Positions 29,443 through 34,828 of a DNA stretch of 34,828 bases are shown here, piece after piece. Made by a program: the position numbers and the translations under genes. The notes under the pieces were generated by a model that was given only the letters and a program-made list of their open reading frames with translations, did not search any database and was not told where the DNA came from. Location: positions 1 to 34,828 of the IMG/VR virus record IMGVR_UViG_3300010373_000032. One strand, written 5' to 3'. Source of the DNA: a virus. Position 1 is the stretch's first letter, and each line of letters starts with the position of its first letter.

Positions 29443-29664
29443 ATGGATCTAAATAGAGAAGTTGGGGAAATCAAGGAAGCGATGAAATTTCTGATCCGCG
29501 ACGTTCACGAAATCAAAAAAGACACGAAAACCCTTCTCGGATTCAAGGAACGAATGACTGGGAAAATGATCGCATGGTCGGCGTTATCTGCCTTCGCTGG
29601 CCTAGTTGTAGTCGAAGCGGGAAAGATTCTCTTCGACTTGGTTTCAAAGGCAATTGTGAATTGA
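29443..29664 (+). CDS. XhlA-like coiled-coil membrane protein (73 aa)
   Basis: ATG 29443 is preferred over 29416 because GAAGG lies seven nt upstream. MDLNREVGEIKEAMKFLIRD VHEIKK... is an N-terminal coiled coil, followed by a single span WSALSAFAGLVVVEAGKILF. This layout matches haemolysin XhlA-type and some holin-associated proteins. It may assist lysis alongside the leftward cassette or act as a virion membrane component. Confidence 0.65.
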   Translation: MDLNREVGEIKEAMKFLIRDVHEIKKDTKTLLGFKERMTGKMIAWSALSAFAGLVVVEAGKILFDLVSKAIVN

Positions 29665-29676
29665 AAGGAAAATAAA

Positions 29677-29946
29677 ATGGCAAATAAAAGTGTTAGCGTA
29701 AACGTTCAGGATTCGGCTTACGACCTAATGGAAGGTCTGGCAGCTGTTGCTATGGCAGTGAAAGCTGCAAAAGCAAGCGGCGTGGCCGCTGAAGTTGAGG
29801 CTGGTGTGGTGGCTGCAATTTCTGCTTTCTCGTCGAAAGTATCTGAACTCCAAAACTTGAAATCGGATCTCTTGGCAGATCATTCCGGCTTCTATCGCGG
29901 AATTGTTCTCGGCGCTCAGGACTTGATTCAGGACCTTCTCGCCTAA
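29677..29946 (+). CDS. Hypothetical helical protein (89 aa)
   Basis: AAAGGAAAA precedes ATG 29677. The product is alanine/valine-rich and helical (AYDLMEGLAAVAMAVKAAKA, then GVAAEVEAGVVAAISAFSSK) and ends GIVLGAQDLIQDLLA. Hydrophobicity is moderate rather than clearly transmembrane. It may be a virion internal protein, but no family was recognised. Confidence 0.65.
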   Translation: MANKSVSVNVQDSAYDLMEGLAAVAMAVKAAKASGVAAEVEAGVVAAISAFSSKVSELQNLKSDLLADHSGFYRGIVLGAQDLIQDLLA

Positions 29947-29950
29947 TTCC

Positions 29951-30112
29951 ATGACAAGCCGGCAAGAGTTTATTTTGAAGCTCATGAAGGAGGGCCGAGA
30001 GTGGGTGAAACTCATCCATCCGGCTCTCCTCACCGGCATAGTTGGATGGCATTTGAAAACTCCACCTTGGTCAGACTGGATCGCGTCTAAATTCCGAAAG
30101 ACAAATCCATGA
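29951..30112 (+). CDS. Small protein (53 aa), possible membrane-associated
   Basis: The ORF starts at ATG 29951 and ends in an ATGA overlap with the cupin gene. The product is MTSRQEFILKLMKEGREWVK LIHPALLTGIVGWHL..., amphipathic with a short hydrophobic stretch, then a basic tail (WIASKFRKTNP). It fills the gap exactly and is coupled to the next gene, which is the main support. No Shine-Dalgarno is obvious. Confidence 0.5.
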   Translation: MTSRQEFILKLMKEGREWVKLIHPALLTGIVGWHLKTPPWSDWIASKFRKTNP

Positions 30113-30564
30113 GTGCGATTGAGCTAAAGAAGAGCTTCGAAGAGGCTCGCAATGACATCATTAAGCTTGAGCAAGTAATGATGGCTATGCCGGAACGGCG
30201 TATTCACATCGAGCCAAAGCACTACTTCGCTCCAGGAATTTACATGCGTGAAATCTTTATTCCTAAAGGCGTCACTTTAACCGGAAAAATTCATAAGACC
30301 GAACACATGTGTGTTCTGAGTCAAGGCAAGGTCAGAGTTTGGAATGGGGACGGAACTAAAACTCTTATTGCATCAAGTGTCGTTCCTTCGTCGCCCGGAG
30401 TTAAACGCGCGATTCATGCGATCGAAGATTCTGTCTGGATCAACGTTCACCACAATCCAGAAAACATAAGAGATCTAGAACAGATCGAAAAATATTACGT
30501 CTCAAATTCATTGCCTGAATTTTTAGAGTTCACGGAACAGAATAAATTAGAGGGAGTAAAATAA
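30109..30564 (+). CDS. Cupin-fold protein
   Basis: The protein has 151 residues. After an N-terminal helix the segment YMREIFIPKGVTLTGKIHKT EHMCVLSQGKVRVWNGDGTK, then KRAIHAIEDSVWINVHHN has the strand pattern and His/Glu residues (GKIHKTEH, then AIHAIED) of the cupin/RmlC family. Small cupins of this type are found between tail and ejection genes in podoviruses. They may bind a metal or sugar. Whether it is in the virion is unknown. Confidence 0.8.
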   Translation: MSAIELKKSFEEARNDIIKLEQVMMAMPERRIHIEPKHYFAPGIYMREIFIPKGVTLTGKIHKTEHMCVLSQGKVRVWNGDGTKTLIASSVVPSSPGVKRAIHAIEDSVWINVHHNPENIRDLEQIEKYYVSNSLPEFLEFTEQNKLEGVK

Positions 30565-30565
30565 T

Positions 30566-31330
30566 ATGTCATTTGTCGGAGTTGCCATTGCAACCGGAGT
30601 TGCTGGATTAGGCGGAGCACTGATTGAGTCAAACGCGACTAGCAATGCGGCAGATACTCAAGCGGCTGCGGCAAATAATGCAAGCCAGCTTCAATACGAC
30701 ATGTATCAACAGCAGTTCAATGCTCAGGCGCCGTGGCGTCAAGCTGGTGAAACTGCTCTTGGTCAGATGCAGAATCCGTATTTCCAGCAGAAGTTCAACA
30801 TGTCGGACTTCCAACAGGACCCCGCCTACCAGTTTGATCTTCAGCAGGGTCAACAAGCCATTCAAAGATCAGCTGCTGCGACTGGAGGACTTCAGAGCGG
30901 TGGAACGATGAAGGCGCTCGCTAATTATTCTCAGGGAATGGCATCAAACGAATATCAAAATGCATATAACCGTTTCACTAACGATCAGACTAACAGCTTC
31001 AATCGCCTAGCTTCTCTTGCTCAGCTTGGACAGACATCTAATGGTCAGATGGGTCAGGTTGGGATGAACACCGCTAACCAGATTGGAAGCAATATGACAG
31101 GAGCCGCCAATGCTGCAGCGGCTTCATCTATCGCTCAAGGTAATATTTGGGGAGGATCTCTAAGCGGATTAACCAGCGGAATTGGAAATAATTGGGTTCA
31201 ATATCAGCAACAACAAAACTATCAGAACATGATGAATTACATGATGATGCAGCCGGGAACAATAAATCCAAACGCAGCTCCGGCATCACAATCACAATGG
31301 CAAGAGGGATTTACTCCGCTGGCTAACTAG
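30566..31330 (+). CDS. DNA ejection / internal virion protein 1
   Basis: The protein has 254 residues. A hydrophobic Gly/Ala N-terminus (VGVAIATGVAGLGGALIESN) is followed by AADTQAAAANNASQLQYDMY and QQQFNAQAPWRQAGETALGQ, a common start for podoviral ejection proteins (APWRQAG). The rest is Gln/Asn/Ser-rich. It occupies the P22 gp7 position at the head of three similar genes. It should leave the capsid with the DNA and act at the host envelope. GGGAG precedes ATG 30566. Confidence 0.8.
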   Translation: MSFVGVAIATGVAGLGGALIESNATSNAADTQAAAANNASQLQYDMYQQQFNAQAPWRQAGETALGQMQNPYFQQKFNMSDFQQDPAYQFDLQQGQQAIQRSAAATGGLQSGGTMKALANYSQGMASNEYQNAYNRFTNDQTNSFNRLASLAQLGQTSNGQMGQVGMNTANQIGSNMTGAANAAAASSIAQGNIWGGSLSGLTSGIGNNWVQYQQQQNYQNMMNYMMMQPGTINPNAAPASQSQWQEGFTPLAN

Positions 31331-31364
31331 AGAGAAAATATTACGTCACAAAGGAATATAACCT

Positions 31365-32762
31365 ATGGCAATCGACACAAGTATGTATGGAGCTGTTCAG
31401 GCTCCCCAAATTAATATCCCGTCTCCGCTTAGCATCGCTCAACAACAACAGAGCCTAGCAAGCCTTGGTCTTCAGAATATGCAGACGATGCAGGCTATTC
31501 GCACTCAGGGGGCTATGAGACAGGCGTTTGCAAACAATGTTGATGAGAACGGAAATCTGAATCAACAAGGATTTCTAGCCGATCTCGGCCGCGTGAACCC
31601 AATGGCTGCGATGGAGTACGGAAAGCAATTTAATGAGATGGCAAAGTCTCAGGCTGATCTTCAGAACGCAAGACTTGAGGCTGCAAACAAAACTCTTTCG
31701 ATCACTGGACCTACCTTTGAAAACCTAAACACAATGACTCCTGATCAGAGAGCGCAGGCATGGCCCCAGACTCTGAAAAACCTACAGTCTCAGGGTGTCG
31801 ATATTTCAAGAATGAATCACCCATATGACGAAAACATGTTTCAGCAATACTACAATACCTGGAGACAGAGTAAGCCATCACTCGAGAATCAGGCCGCGCA
31901 AGCGAATATTATCAACACACAGACAAATACTCAAAAATCACAAGGTGAGATTGCTCAGCAGCCGCAACAGCTTAAGAATCTACAGCTACAGGGGCAAAAG
32001 CTCGCTGCGGAAAACGCCCAGATGCCTCTCGAAGCCAAGCTGAAGCAGAGCGAGATCAACAAAAACAACAACGAGAACATGAAGACCGGCGCAGAGGAGC
32101 TCGGCAAGTTCAACGAAGACATTAACAATGCGAGCAGCAGAAAATCTACTGGCTCACTCATCGATTCCAGAAACAGAGCTGACAGAATTCTTTCTCTCTT
32201 AAAACCATTGCCCGGAGAAACTCCTCAGCAGACAACCGCCAGGCTCAACAGCTATATGCCTCAAGTAGGGACCGAAATCGGTACATCTTTAGCGGCAATT
32301 ATGCAGGGTGGTGTTCCAAACGAAGAGCTTCAGAAAGAACTTTCACCCGACACGATTCAATCAAAGATTGCTTCGTTGAGACAGAAGTTTAGTTCTGAAC
32401 CTACCGGAGCTAATCAGGCTGAGCTTTTAAAAGGCTATGGTGACATCGCTCAGAAGCTCCGTGACTTCTCGCAGTCGCGACTTCAGGAAGTAACGACTCG
32501 TGCTCGCGCAGCATATCCATATGCAAATAAGTATTACTCAAAGCAGATGGATCAGATCTCTGCTCCGATCACTTCCCCTGGAGCAACATCGACTTATTCA
32601 GGCGCTCCAAGCGGAACAACTCAGGGGGGCAATCAGGCGCCTGGTGCGCCTAGTTCGACCAGCTCTTCAATTTCTCCGCCTAAGCCAGGAGACGTTAGGC
32701 GCGGCTATGTCTTTAATGGTGGAGATCCAACTAACAAAAACAATTGGAAGCTGGTGAAATGA
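31365..32762 (+). CDS. DNA ejection / internal virion protein 2
   Basis: The protein has 465 residues, rich in Gln, Asn and Ala with long helices (QQQSLASLGLQNMQTMQAIR, later NLQLQGQKLAAENAQMPLEA). It ends with a Ser/Gly/Pro linker and a small domain (PGDVRRGYVFNGGDPTNKNN followed by WKLVK). This composition and position agree with P22 gp20-type ejection proteins, although length and sequence vary. The stop overlaps the next start (ATGATG). Confidence 0.78.
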   Translation: MAIDTSMYGAVQAPQINIPSPLSIAQQQQSLASLGLQNMQTMQAIRTQGAMRQAFANNVDENGNLNQQGFLADLGRVNPMAAMEYGKQFNEMAKSQADLQNARLEAANKTLSITGPTFENLNTMTPDQRAQAWPQTLKNLQSQGVDISRMNHPYDENMFQQYYNTWRQSKPSLENQAAQANIINTQTNTQKSQGEIAQQPQQLKNLQLQGQKLAAENAQMPLEAKLKQSEINKNNNENMKTGAEELGKFNEDINNASSRKSTGSLIDSRNRADRILSLLKPLPGETPQQTTARLNSYMPQVGTEIGTSLAAIMQGGVPNEELQKELSPDTIQSKIASLRQKFSSEPTGANQAELLKGYGDIAQKLRDFSQSRLQEVTTRARAAYPYANKYYSKQMDQISAPITSPGATSTYSGAPSGTTQGGNQAPGAPSSTSSSISPPKPGDVRRGYVFNGGDPTNKNNWKLVK

Positions 32763-34639
32763 TGTCTGCTGGACCATGGGAAGATTATGCAACTCCTGCT
32801 CCGAGTGCCGCTCCAATGGCGCCCACTGCAGACGACAATGGCCCATGGAATGATTTTCACCCCCAGGAATCATCATGGTCCGGATATGGTAGGTCCGCTT
32901 GGCAGGCTCTTCAGACAGGACTTAATAAACTAGATTCTTATACAGGGGCGCCAGCTAGAGCAGCAATCTATGCTGCACAGAACGCGCCATCTATTAGTCA
33001 AATTCCATCGGCCGCATTTTTAGCAGCCGAGAAGCAGTTCGGTGTCGATCCATCAACCGCTCCAACGGGACAAGCTATTGTAGAGAATGCGGGCATTCCA
33101 AAAGGATCAACTGCCGCAAAACTCGCTGGGTTTGGTATGGACATGGCTTCAAACCCACTCACCTATGTCCCGGTTGGCGAGATCGCAGGTGCTGGAGCAA
33201 AATATTTGGGCGGAGCAATCGGTGCAGGCGCAGAAGTGGCGCAAGAAGCAGCCTCCACAGTCGCTGCATCCAAACCAGGGTTATTAGCTAAAGCTACTGG
33301 AACCGTAGGACAGGTTTTTACCGGTGCAGATAAAAATCTGGCCGCAAACTATGCCGCTAACACTGATCGCATCAATCAGATCATCTCTCGTTATAGTGGT
33401 CCGGAAGGATACGCAGCAGCGGAACATGCGGCTGATATTCGTTCGAACTGGAACGATGTGATTCAAGGCACCAGAAAGGAGATGAATGAAAACATCTCTT
33501 CGGCCTTGAACACACCCGCCGCGAAGCAGCCCACAATTGCGGTTAAGCCGATTCAAGAATCTCTGCAGAACGCTATCGATAATGCGCATCCAGTTACTCA
33601 GGCCGATTCTATTCCAGAGATCAAATCACTGCAAACTGTTCTTAATAAAATGACAGATGCAAATGGAAACATGTCCCTATATGACCTACACGCATTTAAG
33701 AAATATGCTCAGGGAATTGCATCTCCGACTTACGATATAGCCGGTAATTCAATTTTCAAAGGTGGAGAGTACGCCGCCAATGCAGCAAATAAAGCGGCGG
33801 GATCGGCACGAAACATCCTTATTGCAAACGGTCCTACCGATATATCTGAATCTGAAGCCGTGCTTTCGAAACTTCATAATGTCGAAGACACGATGAATAA
33901 AAGCCTCCTTAAGCCAGACGGGTCCTACGCGGCCCTAGGTCGCGCCGGAACAAACTCTGGAAGCACCGAGGCTAGAACCCTTCAGAAGCTAAGCGATATC
34001 ACTGGATACAATTTCGCAAACGATGCCAAAGATTTCGCGACCTCAAGGCAATTCGCAAACCCAACATTCTCTCCACTTGATACGACCGGAAAGTCTGTTT
34101 GGAGAACTGGTCTTGGAATGGGAACCGGTGCCGTTGCAGGCAGTCTCCTTGGCGTAGACCCGAAGGTGGCTGGATTCGTCGGAGGCGTTATGAGCTCTCC
34201 TGCAATGCTTAAGGCAGGAATTAATACTGCCAACGTGGCCGGAAAGGCCGTTGCGCTGCCGTTTGAAGCTGCGGCCGCAATGCCTCAGGCTGCGTATTCT
34301 GCTCTCAGCTCGCCTGTCGGACGAAATGCGTTTGATGTTGGAGCTAAAGCGATAATGACAAAGAGCGCTCCTCAGATGGCGGAACAACCTTCGTCTACTC
34401 CACAAGGAGTTGCTCAATCTAATGTAAATCGAGGACCCTCTTCTCCAACTAAAGGTCCAGACGCTTGGGTGCAGCAAGGCATTCAGAAACTGAACCTTAA
34501 CGACTTCAATCTCATCAACCGAGTGCTTTCAGATCCAAAAGGAAAACAGCTTCTCATTCAGGCATCGGATCTTGCGCCAAATAGCGCTGCCATGAAAGCG
34601 ATCATGAATAAAATTCAGAAAGGCTGGGGACAAAAATGA
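32759..34639 (+). CDS. DNA ejection / internal virion protein 3
   Basis: The protein has 626 residues from ATG 32759 (ATGA overlap with the previous stop; a TTG 15 nt earlier is less likely). An N-terminal Pro/Ala region (GPWEDYATPAPSAAPMAPTA) is followed by Ala/Gly-rich segments, a possible membrane-active stretch (TGLGMGTGAVAGSLLGVDPK VAGFVGGVMSS) and a helical C-terminus. It matches the P22 gp16-like place in the ejection set. No lysozyme motif is seen. It overlaps the tail-fibre start by ATGA (34636-34639). Confidence 0.78.
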   Translation: MMSAGPWEDYATPAPSAAPMAPTADDNGPWNDFHPQESSWSGYGRSAWQALQTGLNKLDSYTGAPARAAIYAAQNAPSISQIPSAAFLAAEKQFGVDPSTAPTGQAIVENAGIPKGSTAAKLAGFGMDMASNPLTYVPVGEIAGAGAKYLGGAIGAGAEVAQEAASTVAASKPGLLAKATGTVGQVFTGADKNLAANYAANTDRINQIISRYSGPEGYAAAEHAADIRSNWNDVIQGTRKEMNENISSALNTPAAKQPTIAVKPIQESLQNAIDNAHPVTQADSIPEIKSLQTVLNKMTDANGNMSLYDLHAFKKYAQGIASPTYDIAGNSIFKGGEYAANAANKAAGSARNILIANGPTDISESEAVLSKLHNVEDTMNKSLLKPDGSYAALGRAGTNSGSTEARTLQKLSDITGYNFANDAKDFATSRQFANPTFSPLDTTGKSVWRTGLGMGTGAVAGSLLGVDPKVAGFVGGVMSSPAMLKAGINTANVAGKAVALPFEAAAAMPQAAYSALSSPVGRNAFDVGAKAIMTKSAPQMAEQPSSTPQGVAQSNVNRGPSSPTKGPDAWVQQGIQKLNLNDFNLINRVLSDPKGKQLLIQASDLAPNSAAMKAIMNKIQKGWGQK

Positions 34640-34828
34640 ATCTATCACCACTTCTAAAACAGAGGTTCTTTGATGCAAACGGGCTTCCGCTCGCAGGAGG
34701 CCTTCTCTATTCATACGCAGCAGGAACCACCACTCCTCAGGTGACGTATTCGAATTCGACTGGAACAACGAACACTAATCCAGTTGTGCTTGATTCAAGC
34801 GGATATGCCGATGTTTGGCTCGATCCAA
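34636..34828 (+). CDS. Tail fibre, 5' part (continues at base 1)
   Basis: ATG 34636 overlaps the preceding stop (ATGA). The first 35 residues, MNLSPLLKQRFFDANGLPLA GGLLYSYAAGTTTPQ, belong to the anchor domain described for the fibre gene. Bases 34706-34828 duplicate bases 1-123, so the full gene is read by joining 34636-34705 to 1-992. Confidence 0.9.
   Translation, partial: MNLSPLLKQRFFDANGLPLAGGLLYSYAAGTTTPQVTYSNSTGTTNTNPVVLDSSGYADVWLDP
34706..34828. repeat. 123-bp terminal direct repeat, right copy
   Basis: Identical to bases 1-123 and in frame with them, it marks where the linear sequence closes into a circle. Confidence 0.97.

Noticed and set aside
1-34828. CRISPR array or insertion sequence
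   Set aside because: No regularly spaced repeats with unique spacers and no transposase or terminal inverted repeats were seen.

Overview
The window is a circularly closed temperate phage genome. Its last 123 bases (34706-34828) repeat its first 123 exactly, so the unique circle is about 34,705 bp. The structural set is that of a P22-like podovirus of the Caudoviricetes: small and large terminase, P22-type portal, scaffold, P22-type coat, gp4-like and gp10-like tail accessory factors, three glycine/alanine/glutamine-rich ejection-type proteins, and a tail fibre with a typical podoviral N-terminus. Dense ATGA overlaps, Shine-Dalgarno sites, lipoprotein and Sec signals and a transglycosylase endolysin point to a diderm bacterial host. 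The host species cannot be named from the sequence. The attP core is the 3' part of a tRNA-Leu(UAA) gene.

Layout. (1) 1-992: 3' part of the tail-fibre gene, which starts at 34636 across the closure. (2) 1008-1208: two convergent tRNA-type genes, a tRNA-like gene with an abnormal anticodon arm (+) and a clean tRNA-Asn(GTT) (-). (3) 9955 down to 1282: a long leftward early operon of mostly tiny genes. It includes a single-strand annealing protein, an excisionase-like HTH protein, a tyrosine integrase, an HNH endonuclease fused to a common phage domain, a PD-(D/E)XK/NUMOD3-like homing nuclease, zinc-binding mini-proteins, a fibronectin-III lipoprotein and membrane peptides of 26-34 residues. Three non-coding stretches in it fold into conspicuous RNA-like structures. 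(4) 10003-10614: a divergent Cro/cI-type switch with palindromic AT-rich operators and apparently leaderless genes. The cI-like gene is frameshifted. (5) 10724-11292: two rightward accessory genes. (6) 12843 down to 11293: a leftward, probably autoregulated cassette of ribbon-helix-helix protein, lipoprotein, single-span membrane protein (holin candidate) and endolysin. (7) 12932-34639 and on through the closure: the rightward packaging and virion module. It is interrupted by two secreted proteins (16778-18341) and a leftward cargo block (19591-18338) with a metallophosphoesterase.

How it works together: the repressor/Cro pair controls the leftward operon, which supplies recombination, integration and excision functions. 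The rightward module builds and fills the capsid, adds a tail plug, ejection proteins and fibre, and carries a glycosyltransferase and a cupin whose targets are unknown. I recognise no replicative helicase, primase or polymerase, so replication probably depends on the host. The most unusual parts are the three structured non-coding regions (about 1381-1586, 2552-2629 and 5743-6008), the symmetric attP with one pair of arm-type repeats on each side, the broken repressor gene and the signal-peptide-bearing fibre-like protein.
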